A DNA stretch of 30,515 nt from an uncultured Desulfobacteraceae bacterium (lineage in GTDB: Bacteria > Desulfobacterota > Desulfobacteria > Desulfobacterales > UBA2174): assembly GCA_937982505.1 (NCBI GenBank), contig CALJLV010000201.1, forward strand, positions 1-30,515, written 5' to 3'. The notes below the pieces were generated by a model. That model saw nothing but the letters and a program-made list of their open reading frames with translations. It made no database searches and had not been told where the DNA came from. The position numbers and the translations under genes were made by a program. The number at the start of each line of letters is the position of its first letter. Position 1 is the first letter of the stretch. This document shows positions 22,174 to 30,301 of this stretch, one piece after another.

Positions 22174-23460
22174 TTAGCCTCGGAGGACCGGAGGTACCCG
22201 GTCACCGGGAGCGGGCACCAGATCCGTGTCGCCGTCCTCGGCCTCATCCAAGAATTCGCCGTAGTGTGTTTTCATGCATTCGGGGCAGATACTGTGGCTG
22301 AAGGCCGCCTTGGAGTGGGCCGTGATATAGGCCTCGATCTGGTTCCAATATCCCTGATCGTCGCGGATCTTCTTGCAGTGGGCGCAGATCGGCAGCAGGC
22401 CGCTTAAGGTCTTCACCTGGGCCAGGGCCGCCTGCAGGTCCGCCACGCTGCGATTCAGTCGTTCGTTGTAAGCGCCGGCGCGCTCGAGATTTTCCTTGAT
22501 CAGGTCCAGCATCTGGACCAGGGCCGCGGCGATCTTGTGCGCATCGTGGCGCGAACGGCGCTGGAAGGTGGTCAGGCGGTCGTGCAGGCCCCCGAGGTCG
22601 CTGCGGCCGTTGGCATAGTCCAAAATCAATCCGACGATGATGGCATAGGGCCTGAGCCAGCGATACAAAATGAGGGTCAACAGAAGGCAGAGGGCCGCGG
22701 CCATCGCGACAGTGGTGGAATAAATGACCTGTTTGAGGTCGACGAGGCGCCGGTAGTTGCGATCCTCGCCGAACGAGACGGTCAGCATCCCGTTGGAGCG
22801 TTCCGGCGCCTCGCCGAAGACATCCCCCAGCGAAACGCTCTTTACGATCTGAAGGTCGGATGCGCCGCTGTCCACCGCCAGGCGCGGGGCCTGAAAGGAT
22901 AAAAAGACGCGCTCGTCGTCGACCAGGGACGACAGAAAGGCCGGAGTCAGGTAAATGGCGGCGCAGACCACCCCCACCGGGCGGTCCTCGTACTGGTGGA
23001 TGGACATGGCGGCCACCAGGGCCGCCCTGCCGTCCAAAGCCACCACCCCTTCGAACCACCTTCGAGACAAGGTCTGCTGGAAAAAGCGCTGGTCGTCGAC
23101 CCGGTCTCCGAAACGGTATTCGTCCGGTGCCCGGGCCAGCACGATCCCCGCCGTGTCGGCAAAGACGACTTCATCCACCGCGCCGGCAAAGCCGCTGCTC
23201 CAGTCGTACAAGACTTCGTTGTCGGCCGTCTGCACGGCGTTGACGATCTCCCGGGGGGTCGCCAGGGCCCGCGCCGCACCGCGCAGCTCGCGGATGCGCG
23301 CGTCCAGGTTGCGCCGCGCGGCCCGCGACTGGACCGCATAGGTGCTCTCAAGGGTCTTTTCGTAGCCCCGGATCACATCCTGAAGCTTGACGAGGTCCAC
23401 GGCCAGCAGGATGGCGACCGGCACCAGGACAGCCAGGGCGATTTTGGCGTAAAGTGACAT
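22174..23460 (-). CDS. membrane protein with Cache domain, coiled coil and C-terminal zinc-binding-like motif
   Basis: The 428-residue protein has an N-terminal TM helix (YAKIALAVLVPVAILLAVDL) and an extracytoplasmic Cache-like sensor of about 220 residues (DEVVFADTAGIVLARAP, then PVGVVCAAIYLTPAFLSSLV). A second TM lies at about 254-275 (STTVAMAAALCLLLTLILYRW). A long cytoplasmic coiled coil follows (about 315-355). At the end is LPICAHCKKIRDDQGYW, then FSHSICPECMKTHYG: two CxxC pairs about 35 residues apart, which look like a zinc site. This C-terminal element is common at the ends of sensor and receiver proteins in Desulfobacterota. There is no kinase, GGDEF or methyl-accepting domain. The ATG at 23460 lies 5 nt after the PhnD-like stop, with no good ribosome site, so translation is probably coupled. 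Confidence 0.82.
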   Translation of the reverse strand: MSLYAKIALAVLVPVAILLAVDLVKLQDVIRGYEKTLESTYAVQSRAARRNLDARIRELRGAARALATPREIVNAVQTADNEVLYDWSSGFAGAVDEVVFADTAGIVLARAPDEYRFGDRVDDQRFFQQTLSRRWFEGVVALDGRAALVAAMSIHQYEDRPVGVVCAAIYLTPAFLSSLVDDERVFLSFQAPRLAVDSGASDLQIVKSVSLGDVFGEAPERSNGMLTVSFGEDRNYRRLVDLKQVIYSTTVAMAAALCLLLTLILYRWLRPYAIIVGLILDYANGRSDLGGLHDRLTTFQRRSRHDAHKIAAALVQMLDLIKENLERAGAYNERLNRSVADLQAALAQVKTLSGLLPICAHCKKIRDDQGYWNQIEAYITAHSKAAFSHSICPECMKTHYGEFLDEAEDGDTDLVPAPGDRVPPVLRG

Positions 23461-23465
23461 CGCGG

Positions 23466-24311
23466 CTAGTTCACGGCCTCGCGCATCCCATCGTAAAAGG
23501 CGTCGTCGCGCACGGCGAACCCGGCCGCATTCCATCCCAGGTGCTGCTTCATGGCCTGGCAGAAGGGGTGGTCGGGCCCCATGGAGACCAGGATCCGGCG
23601 AAAGCGCATCACCTTCTCGTCCGGAACGTGGACCGGGGCCACAATGGCATCCAGGGGAATGGGATCGGATCTTTCAATGATCCGGAAGATTGCGCCGTGC
23701 TTTTCCACGGCCGTGTAATAGGTGCCGTCGGAAACCGCGCCCACATCGATCGCCCCGCGCACCAAGGCCTCGATGACCCGGTCGTGCTTCTTGAGGAAAA
23801 AGACCTTGGCGAAATGGATCTCCGGACCGATGCCCCGGCGCTTCAGCATCAGGCTGGGGTAGGCATACCCCGAGGTCGAACCGATGTCGGTAAAGGCGAA
23901 GCGGCGTCCCCGGGCCTCGGCCAGGTTCTTAATCCCGCTGCGGCCCAGGGTGATGATAACGGACTGGTAGAAGGGCCGGATCTCGCCGCTCTGCGCTTCG
24001 CGCTCCATGTAGGTGGCGATGTACTTGAGCTGCGGCTGTTCGGCCTTGACCTTGATGTAGTTGACCGGGTTGATCCAGGCCACGTCCACCGTGCCCTCGG
24101 CCAGCCGCTGGGACAGTTCCGCGTAATCGCGGGTGACGATGGCCGTAAAGCGCTCGCCACTGTGCTGGGCCAGAAATTCGGCCATGATGCGCATGGGCAC
24201 GATGAGCTTGGCCGGATCGTTGGACGGATAGACGGCCAGCTTGAGGTCCCCGGCATGCCCCATAATCGCCGACCCCAGCCAGATCAAGACGGCCAGCAGC
24301 ATCCTGATCAT
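23466..24311 (-). CDS. PhnD-like periplasmic substrate-binding protein
   Basis: The 281-residue protein has a signal peptide (residues 1-20, MIRMLLAVLIWLGSAIMGHA) and the phosphate/phosphite/phosphonate-binding fold. Features are LKLAVYPSNDPAKL, LAEGTVDVAWINPVNYI, AFTDIGSTSGYAYP with the Ser-Thr-Ser-Gly motif near residue 144, and ALVRGAIDVGAVSDGTY. A GAAAGGAG ribosome site precedes the ATG. No ABC permease or ATPase is adjacent. Instead the Cache membrane protein follows 5 nt later, so the binding protein more likely works as the ligand-sensing part of a signalling pair than in transport. Ligand unknown: the family binds phosphonates, phosphite, sulfonates and other oxyanions. Confidence 0.87.
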   Translation of the reverse strand: MIRMLLAVLIWLGSAIMGHAGDLKLAVYPSNDPAKLIVPMRIMAEFLAQHSGERFTAIVTRDYAELSQRLAEGTVDVAWINPVNYIKVKAEQPQLKYIATYMEREAQSGEIRPFYQSVIITLGRSGIKNLAEARGRRFAFTDIGSTSGYAYPSLMLKRRGIGPEIHFAKVFFLKKHDRVIEALVRGAIDVGAVSDGTYYTAVEKHGAIFRIIERSDPIPLDAIVAPVHVPDEKVMRFRRILVSMGPDHPFCQAMKQHLGWNAAGFAVRDDAFYDGMREAVN

Positions 24312-24362
24312 CCAGTTCTCCTTTCAGGCGGGCCACGCCCAGCCAAGGCCGGATCCAGCGCC

Positions 24363-24740
24363 TTACTTGGTATACCAGGTCCCGTCCGGCCTCTGCAGCC
24401 GCACCCCGGGCCGGGAATTCTCGGCGATCTGCAGGGCCCGCCGCCGGCCCACCACCTCGGGGGTGGTGCCGGTCTGCTGGGCGATGGCGGCGTAGACCTG
24501 GCGCCGGTCGGCGTTTTCGGCCGCCACGAGGTCACCCTGCTCGACGGCGCCGACGAACTCCAGAAAGCCCCGGTGGTTTTCGCCCACCACCCCGCGGGCC
24601 TTGAGATCGTCGATGGCCGCCAGACGCGCGGCCATGCGCTCCTTGACGCCCTGGGCCGCGGCCGGCCCGGCGACCAGCAGCAGCGCGGCCATCATGGCGA
24701 TCGACACGCCCCACTTGAAACCCGAACACCTGGTGTGCAT
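24363..24740 (-). CDS. ydbL: YdbL-family (DUF1318) periplasmic protein
   Basis: This 125-residue protein has a signal peptide (hydrophobic residues about 12-29, ending AAAQ). The DUF1318 domain follows: RLAAIDDLKARGVVGENHRGF, then ENADRRQVYAAIAQQTG, EVVGRRRALQIAE, and a terminal LQRPDGTWYTK that matches the YdbL ending. AGGGGA precedes the ATG. It follows ynbE by 20 nt and completes the ydbH-ynbE-ydbL order known from E. coli, where YdbL works with the YdbH-YnbE intermembrane bridge. It has no catalytic motif. Confidence 0.88.
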   Translation of the reverse strand: MHTRCSGFKWGVSIAMMAALLLVAGPAAAQGVKERMAARLAAIDDLKARGVVGENHRGFLEFVGAVEQGDLVAAENADRRQVYAAIAQQTGTTPEVVGRRRALQIAENSRPGVRLQRPDGTWYTK

Positions 24741-24760
24741 TTGCGTTCCCCTGCCTGAGG

Positions 24761-24982
24761 TTATGGTGTGGACGACACGGCGCCGCCTTCCATGGTGGCG
24801 GCCTTCTGGTCCAGATCGCCGAAAAAGTCGTCCAAGGCCCGGTCGACCTTGATGTTCACATCGATGGTGATGTGAATCGGCTTGACCTCCACCGGCGCCA
24901 CTTCCACCCGGTGCTGGGTGGCGCAGCCGGCGACGGCCAGCACAAGGGCCGCCAGAAGCGGAATACAGGCGTTGGCTGGCAT
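24761..24982 (-). CDS. ynbE: YnbE-family small lipoprotein
   Basis: The 73-residue product starts at the ATG at 24982, 6 nt after AGGAGG; an ATG at 24988 would abut the ribosome site. The signal peptide ends in the lipobox VAGC, predicting an outer-membrane lipoprotein. The mature part has the YnbE pattern VEVKPIHITIDVNIKVDRALDDFF. In E. coli YnbE is the outer-membrane partner that extends the beta-groove of YdbH. It sits between ydbH (29 nt upstream) and ydbL. Confidence 0.85.
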   Translation of the reverse strand: MPANACIPLLAALVLAVAGCATQHRVEVAPVEVKPIHITIDVNIKVDRALDDFFGDLDQKAATMEGGAVSSTP

Positions 24983-25011
24983 ATCCATCCTCCTGATGGC
25001 CGGCGAGCCCC

Positions 25012-27909
25012 CTATTCGAAGCTCCGGATCAACCCGCCGTATTGCAGGATCTCGTCCAGGGGCAGCCTCAGGTTCACATCCAGGCGGATCCCCTGGAAGC
25101 GTGAACCGGGGGCATCGCCCCCCACGCGCACGAAGCGACCCAGTTCCTCCCGGTAGACGAAGGGCAGCGGCTGGGCCGGTTTTCCGTCAAATTCCAGGCG
25201 CAGGGCCAGCTGCCCTCCCTGGCTGTCGAGCCCCACCTTGGCCCATTGGTAATCATAGTCGTTGAGGGCTTCGGCGGCAAGCGCCAGCTGGGCGTACTCC
25301 AGGGTTTGCGGGGGGATCCCGGTATAGAGCCGTTCGATCCCGGACATTCGGATCTTGCCCCCGACGCCCGGGCTCGAGTAGAGAAACCCGTCGTTGAAGC
25401 GCAGACGTCCCTGGCGGTAGTGCAGGGGGATGCGCCCGTTGACGGTGCCGTCACCCTCGGCCTCCAGCCCGCCAAGCTGCCGCAGGATCCGGGCCAGGTT
25501 GAGCCGATCGCAAAAGAGGGTCAGCTCGTAATCGTCCATCCCCGGCGAAAAGCGCATGGCCTCGGCGAAGACGCGGCCGCCGCACCAGCCGAAGGCCCCC
25601 TTTTCCAGAAGCATCTGCCGGGGGCCCTCGATCTGGAACTGGATGGCGGCATCGCTGAGCAGGATGCCGCCCAGCTCGGCCCGATCCAGATGCAGCGCCT
25701 GACCCGGGGCGCTGCGCAGGGCGATCAGGTCCACCAGCTCCACATCGGCGGCGATGCCGGTCAGGCGGCTGTTTTTGTCCGGAGCCGTCAGGCTGGCATC
25801 TGCCAGTCGCAGGCGGGCGCGGCTTTCCAGGCGGCCGGCCTTCAGGGCCAGCCACGCATTGAAAGCCGCCTGGCCGTCCGCGCTCAGCCCGGCTGCGGCC
25901 GGCAGCAGGCGCCCCAGATCGATGGGCGCGGCCGGAGACCATGGTTCGAGAATGGTCTCCAGCCGGGCGTCGATCCCGCCCTCGGTCAGGCCGGCCGCGG
26001 CGGCCAGTTTCAGGCCGAGCCCTTCGATGCAGATGTCCTGCAAGGTGCCGTCGAGCACCAGGCCGGCCCCTTTTTGCCGGACCGTGCCGCGCAGGCGTCC
26101 GGGATGAAGCCCCCGCCAGCCCACCTGATCCGCGCGCAGATCGCCTGCCGCCGGGTTGACCGCCGGCCACTGGAGCGGAAGCCGCAGGGCGATGGCTTCC
26201 GCGGCCAGGCGCTGCCCGGGCCAGGCAAAGCGGCCGCCGTCAAGGCGCAGCTCGGCGGCCAGGGTGGGGCGCTGGCCGGTTTTCAGGCGTCCCTGGAGGG
26301 ATACCTGCCGGCTGTCGGCGTTCCATTCGCCGCCGGTGGTCCCCGGCCGCAGCATCTGGATGCCGAAGCGGGCGTCTGCGCCACCCGTTGGGTCCGACAG
26401 CGCCAGCCGGCCGCTGACATCGGCCTTCAGCTCCGGCCAGGCGATGGTCGCGGGCCCGGGTTCGAGGCGGCCGTCCCGGGAGCGGAAACGGGCGGCATAG
26501 TCGACCATGCCGCCGTCCCCGGAAAGATCGATCTCCACCCTGGGGCGGCTGAACCGCATCCGGAGACCGCCGGCGGCCAGATCCAAAAGCGTCCGGGACG
26601 GGGTTGCCGCCAGATGGGCCTGCCACCGGGAGAGGTGGTGGAGGCGGCCGGAGAGGGTGCCGCTGACGCTGGCCGGAACGATCCGAACGTTCCCGAGCGC
26701 CGGATCTTCGGCGGAAACGACGAAATCCCCATCCACCTCGATGCGCTCGGGCCCTCCTTCGGCCGTGAGCGCCAACCGGTCGATGGTCAGAGGCAGGGGA
26801 CGACCGAGGCGCCCCGCCGCCTCGAGGGTCGCCCTCCCCCTGGGCCAGCCATCTTTCTCCAGCCGCCCCGATGCCTTCAGCCAAAGGCGCTGCACTTCAG
26901 CCTCCCATGGAGGGCCGCAGGACAGGGCGGCCCGGGCGCTGACTTCCATGTCCTCGCGGCCGGAAGAACGCGCCACCAGGGCCAAGGCGACCTCAAGATC
27001 GCGCACGGCGGCGGCCAGGGGGCGGACCAGGTTCAGAGCGCCGGTGAGGGTCGCCACCCGGTCGTGTCCCTGGGTGGCGCTCCAGGCAAGACGCAGGGGC
27101 TCCTGGCCGCCGGCCAATTCGAATTCAGGTCCGCGAATGCCAAAATCGGCCGCGGCGGCCTCTCCGTTCAAGGATCGCATTTCAAAAGGGAAAAGCCCGA
27201 GATGAGCCTGGGCGTGGACCGCCAGCCGCCCCTGGAGGCGCAAGCGGGCGGAGGCCGGCAGGAAGGGATGGAGAAGATCCAGGCGGGCGTGGCGCGTTTC
27301 GACGGTCGCTTTCAGATCCCCCTGGGACATGTCGGCCCGCCCCACCACCTGAATCGGTCCCGAATGCGGAAAGAGCGTCACCCGGGCACTGATGCGCGTC
27401 AGGTCCGGGTCTTCAGCCAGCGCGGCGAGGGTGAAGGGAATCTCGATGGGGGCCGCGGCGCCCTCGACAATCAGCAGACCGCCGCGGATTTCCAGATGGC
27501 CGATCCAAAAGGGAGGCGGACCAGCGGGCCGCGGCGGGGAACCGGAAGAAAGCGGCCCGAGTCCGTCCAGGTGGATACCGTCTGCATCCCAGACGGCGCG
27601 GAGGGTCAGGCCCGAGAGCCGGAACCGCTCGATGCGCCCCTGGGCCAGGGCCCGGGGCGTAAAATCGGCCGTCAGATGCTCCAGGGAAAGGGCCCGGCCC
27701 AAGCGGACGCGGGCCGCATCGAGGCCCCAAAGGCCGAGGCGCCGCACTTCGAGCCCCGCCTCCGCAATGCCCAGGCGTCCGGCCAGGTCCGGGACCAGGC
27801 GACTTTCGATCCAGCGCGGCAGCGCCAGCCAGAGGACCAGCAGGATCAGGCCGATCAGCGCCCCGGTGGCCCCGCAGATGATCGCGATGAGACGTAAGAT
27901 CGGTTTCAT
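25012..27909 (-). CDS. ydbH: YdbH-family AsmA/TamB-like intermembrane bridge protein
   Basis: The 965-residue protein has one N-terminal TM anchor (residues about 7-30, IAIICGATGALIGLILLVLWLAL). Some 930 residues of beta-repeat sequence follow, rich in alternating hydrophobic strands (for example LTADFTPRALAQGRIERFRLSGL). The conserved C-terminal block has NGRIPLHYRQGRLRFNDGFL, PGVGGKIRMSG and YDYQWAKVGLDSQGGQLALRLEFDGKPAQPLPF, which is the signature end of YdbH. E. coli YdbH is about 880 residues and acts redundantly with TamB and YhdP in phospholipid transport to the outer membrane. The start at 27909 is the first Met before the TM helix; its ribosome site (GGAT) is weak. YnbE and YdbL genes follow directly, confirming the assignment. 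Confidence 0.9.
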   Translation of the reverse strand: MKPILRLIAIICGATGALIGLILLVLWLALPRWIESRLVPDLAGRLGIAEAGLEVRRLGLWGLDAARVRLGRALSLEHLTADFTPRALAQGRIERFRLSGLTLRAVWDADGIHLDGLGPLSSGSPPRPAGPPPFWIGHLEIRGGLLIVEGAAAPIEIPFTLAALAEDPDLTRISARVTLFPHSGPIQVVGRADMSQGDLKATVETRHARLDLLHPFLPASARLRLQGRLAVHAQAHLGLFPFEMRSLNGEAAAADFGIRGPEFELAGGQEPLRLAWSATQGHDRVATLTGALNLVRPLAAAVRDLEVALALVARSSGREDMEVSARAALSCGPPWEAEVQRLWLKASGRLEKDGWPRGRATLEAAGRLGRPLPLTIDRLALTAEGGPERIEVDGDFVVSAEDPALGNVRIVPASVSGTLSGRLHHLSRWQAHLAATPSRTLLDLAAGGLRMRFSRPRVEIDLSGDGGMVDYAARFRSRDGRLEPGPATIAWPELKADVSGRLALSDPTGGADARFGIQMLRPGTTGGEWNADSRQVSLQGRLKTGQRPTLAAELRLDGGRFAWPGQRLAAEAIALRLPLQWPAVNPAAGDLRADQVGWRGLHPGRLRGTVRQKGAGLVLDGTLQDICIEGLGLKLAAAAGLTEGGIDARLETILEPWSPAAPIDLGRLLPAAAGLSADGQAAFNAWLALKAGRLESRARLRLADASLTAPDKNSRLTGIAADVELVDLIALRSAPGQALHLDRAELGGILLSDAAIQFQIEGPRQMLLEKGAFGWCGGRVFAEAMRFSPGMDDYELTLFCDRLNLARILRQLGGLEAEGDGTVNGRIPLHYRQGRLRFNDGFLYSSPGVGGKIRMSGIERLYTGIPPQTLEYAQLALAAEALNDYDYQWAKVGLDSQGGQLALRLEFDGKPAQPLPFVYREELGRFVRVGGDAPGSRFQGIRLDVNLRLPLDEILQYGGLIRSFE

Positions 27910-27975
27910 GCGTAATCCGGGGCGGCCGCCGGCCCTGGGGTCCCGCATCCGAGAAATCCCATTGTTGCGGATTTT

Positions 27976-29007
27976 TCAGATGTTGAAACGGATGTGCACC
28001 ACGTCCCCGTCCTGGACTTCGTAGGTCTTGCCCTCCAGGCGGAAGGTGCCCAGCTTGCGGGCCTCGGGCAGTCCGCCGGCCGCCATGAGGTCGGCATAGG
28101 CCACCACCTCGGCACGGATGAATCCCTGCTTGAGGTCCGAATGGATGGCACCGGCGGCATCCAGGGCCGAAGTGCCCCGCCGGATGGTCCAGGCGCGCAC
28201 CTCGTCCTCGCCCACGGTGAAAAAGGAGATCAGCCCCAAGAGCCGATAGGAGGCGGCGATGACCCGATCCGTGGCCGAGACCTCAATGGCGAATTCATTC
28301 AAGAAGGCTTCGGCTTCCTCGGCGCTCATCTGAGCCAGTTCCTGCTCCAGTTTGCCGCGCAGGACCATGCAGACCTCGCTCTGGGCGATGGCGCCCAGGT
28401 CGGGCAGGCTGGCCTCATCGTCCTCGTTGTTGCACAGGATCAGCATCGGCTTTCCCGAGACGAAGGCAAAGCCGCGAAGCTTGGGATGGCCGGCCAGTTC
28501 GGGGAAACGGCGCAGGGGGGTCTCGTTTTCCAGGTGTTCCCGGCAGGTCTTGAGCAGGTCCAGTTCCTCGCCGTCCACGGGGCGGCCGCGCTGCTTTTCC
28601 TGGGCCAGGCGTTCGAGGCGCTTTTCGGCCACCACCAGGTCGGCCAGGATCAGCTCCTGGTCCAGGGCGACCACATCGCGCCGGGGATCCGGGGCTTCGA
28701 ACCCGTAACCGCCGAAGTGGCGCACCACGTGGATCAGGGCGTCGCAGTCGCGCACCGGAACCCAGACATTGGGGTCGCGGCCCTTTTCCCCTCCCCCGTG
28801 GCGGCCCGGCAGCAAATATTCCACCTGGGCGTAGGTGGTCTTGCGCGGCCGGTACAGGGCGCTGAGCCGGTCGACGCGCCCGTCGGGCACCGCCACCGTG
28901 CCGATGCGGCTCTCCATGCGCTGGCCTGGATCGACCGGGGTGCCGGTCAACGCTTCGAAAACGGTGGCCTTGCCCGACTGGGGCAGGCCGATGATACCCA
29001 AACGCAT
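27976..29007 (-). CDS. YchF-like NTPase paralogue with degenerate nucleotide-binding motifs
   Basis: The 343-residue protein resembles the YchF/Ola1 group of Obg-related NTPases. It has an N-terminal G-domain, then ALIHVVRHF, a helical region (about 130-200), the ATP-specificity-type segment LILCNNEDD, and a C-terminal TGS domain ending DGDVVHIRFNI. The P-loop reads GLPQSGKAT: the Mg-coordinating Ser/Thr after Lys is Ala. The switch-II DxAG(L) motif after TYAQVEYL is absent (LLPG), so hydrolysis may be weak or lost. Normal YchF is about 363 residues with GLPNVGKST. GAGGAG lies 8 nt upstream of the ATG. It is between the CBS-pair gene (46 nt) and ydbH (66 nt) on the same strand. Confidence 0.86.
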   Translation of the reverse strand: MRLGIIGLPQSGKATVFEALTGTPVDPGQRMESRIGTVAVPDGRVDRLSALYRPRKTTYAQVEYLLPGRHGGGEKGRDPNVWVPVRDCDALIHVVRHFGGYGFEAPDPRRDVVALDQELILADLVVAEKRLERLAQEKQRGRPVDGEELDLLKTCREHLENETPLRRFPELAGHPKLRGFAFVSGKPMLILCNNEDDEASLPDLGAIAQSEVCMVLRGKLEQELAQMSAEEAEAFLNEFAIEVSATDRVIAASYRLLGLISFFTVGEDEVRAWTIRRGTSALDAAGAIHSDLKQGFIRAEVVAYADLMAAGGLPEARKLGTFRLEGKTYEVQDGDVVHIRFNI

Positions 29008-29053
29008 CGGATTAACTCCTCAAGGCTGCGGGTCAACGGCGTGGCCGCCGGGT

Positions 29054-29512
29054 TCAGGCATTCTCTCCGGTCAGGGTGCGCAGCACATCCGCCTTGCCGA
29101 TGATCCCCACCAGCCGGCCATCTTCCACGACGGGCAGGGTGTGGAAGCTGTTGTCCACCATCAGGGCCGCGATGGTCTCGATGCTCGTGTCCGACTTGAC
29201 CGTCACCGGATCGGGGGTCATGGCGTCGGCCACCACGGTGGCGGCGATCTTGCGCACCTCCTTTTCGAGCTGCTTCATGGAGGTCAGGGCGATGAGCCCG
29301 TCGAGAAAGGTGAACAGCGAGGGGATGGGCATCTTCTTTTGCTGCACGATGAGGTCGCTCTGGCACAAAATCCCCACCACCGTCCCCTTGTCGTTCACCA
29401 CCGGCAGACCGTTGATCTTGCGTTGGAGCAGGATGCGGGCCGCCGCGGTGATTTCGGTGTCCGGCCGCACGGTGACCACGTCGCGGTTCATGATGTCCTT
29501 GGCGCTGAGCAT
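29054..29512 (-). CDS. tandem CBS-domain protein
   Basis: The 152-residue protein consists of two CBS motifs: residues about 1-62 (KDIMNRDVVTVRPDTEI, ending KGTVVGILCQSDLI) and about 95-150 (ADAMTPDPVTVKSDTSI, ending DGRLVGIIGKADVLRTL). A roughly 35-residue helical spacer separates them (KKMPIPSLFTFLDGLIALTSM). Such Bateman modules bind adenine nucleotides (AMP, ATP, SAM) and regulate partner proteins; no enzyme domain is fused. GGAGG lies 6 nt upstream of the ATG. It is the first gene of the long minus-strand series leading to the YchF-like and YdbH genes, and has its own likely promoter. Confidence 0.93.
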   Translation of the reverse strand: MLSAKDIMNRDVVTVRPDTEITAAARILLQRKINGLPVVNDKGTVVGILCQSDLIVQQKKMPIPSLFTFLDGLIALTSMKQLEKEVRKIAATVVADAMTPDPVTVKSDTSIETIAALMVDNSFHTLPVVEDGRLVGIIGKADVLRTLTGENA

Positions 29513-29562
29513 GCCTCACCTCCGTGTTTGAGGGTCCAGGGCGGTAACCGGGCCTGATTGGG

Positions 29563-29591
29563 AATATACCACCATTCGTGGCAAAATGGCA
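29563..29591 (-). promoter_or_regulatory. extended -10 promoter of the CBS-domain gene
   Basis: On the minus strand TGGTATATT provides an extended -10 (TG-N-TATATT, the -10 at 29568-29563), with a poor -35 (TGCCAT at 29591-29586, spacer 17). The start would be near 29556, leaving a leader of about 44 nt. It could drive the whole series down to the Cache gene. Confidence 0.38.
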
Positions 29592-29611
29592 GGGTGCGGG
29601 CGCCTCCTGAA

Positions 29612-29983
29612 TCACAGCAGGCGCATTCCGCTGCGGGTCGCAACGCCGGGTAACCCCCGGCCGACGGATGAGAGCCAGCGGAATTCCTCCGGTTTGACCA
29701 GGTGCAGATCGACCGCCAGGGGAAGCGAAAGAAACTCGGGATAGAGATCTTCCCGCTGAAGCGATTCAGTGACGACGAGCAGATCGATATCGCTTCCAGG
29801 GGTGGGCCTGCCCGAAGCCAGTGAGCCAAAGAGGTAGACCGCCGCGATGGTGGCATGCCTGGATTCGAGCCCCGCCACCGCTTCCCGAATCGCGGCGATC
29901 ACCCGGTCAGGTCGCAGAAAACGACTGACGGCAAAAGTCACATATGCTTCGGGCGTCTTGGATGGCCTGGTCGGCGTCCTCAT
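29612..29983 (-). CDS. MNT-type minimal nucleotidyltransferase (probable antitoxin)
   Basis: This 123-residue protein has the nucleotidyltransferase signature YLFGSLASGRPTPGSDIDLLVV: GS motif plus SDIDLL with two catalytic Asp, and a third acidic residue in VDLHLV. It belongs to the MNT half of HEPN/MNT toxin-antitoxin pairs. In characterised examples the MNT protein neutralises the HEPN RNase by AMPylation. The ATG at 29983 has AAAGGAG 10 nt upstream, but this makes the gene overlap the HEPN frame by 77 nt. GTG codons at 29941 or 29902 are alternative starts. The G+C content falls in this end of the window, consistent with an acquired module. Confidence 0.82.
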   Translation of the reverse strand: MRTPTRPSKTPEAYVTFAVSRFLRPDRVIAAIREAVAGLESRHATIAAVYLFGSLASGRPTPGSDIDLLVVTESLQREDLYPEFLSLPLAVDLHLVKPEEFRWLSSVGRGLPGVATRSGMRLL

Positions 29984-30301
29984 CGGTGTAATACTCCTTT
30001 GGCGCGCCGGTGTCGAAGCCGTTGGGATAGCAGGTGGGGATATAGTGTTTGTCCAGGCGCATGGCCGACCGGACCAGCGCTTCGGGCACAGCCATGACTT
30101 GGGCCAGATCCTTGAGCAGGCGTGTCACCGAATGGCCCCAGCCTTCGCCACCGCGCGCCAGGATCAAGCCCTTGACCACCTTTTCCGCTGCCTGTTGGGC
30201 GGCGAAACAAGCCCAGTCATGGTCCCGGCGGTTCTGGCATTCACGCTGTGCTGAAGGTCTCCCTCGGCCTGCTTGAGCCAGTCTCCGGCCCGGTTGCCCA
30301 T
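29907..30301 (-). pseudogene. HEPN-domain protein gene with a frameshift (toxin half of HEPN/MNT pair)
   Basis: The N-terminal part (MGNRAGDWLKQAEGDLQHSVNA) begins at the ATG at 30301, with AAAGGA upstream, and reads as the start of a HEPN (PF05168-type) domain. The homologous continuation is in another frame: QNRRDHDWACFAAQQAAEKV, then WGHSVTRLLKDL, LDKHYIPTCYPNGF and ADQAIQDARSICDF, ending at 29907. The switch falls near 30236-30238 and looks like the loss of one base, so the reading frame moves. Either this is a real inactivating mutation or a sequencing or assembly error. Without the shift it would be about 131 residues, normal for the family. It overlaps the MNT gene downstream, the typical pair arrangement. 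Confidence 0.75.

Noticed and set aside
25246..27897. 883-codon plus-strand open frame opposite ydbH
   Set aside because: It is the antisense of a well-supported YdbH gene; composition is Gly/Pro/Arg/Gln-rich without domains, a product of high GC content.
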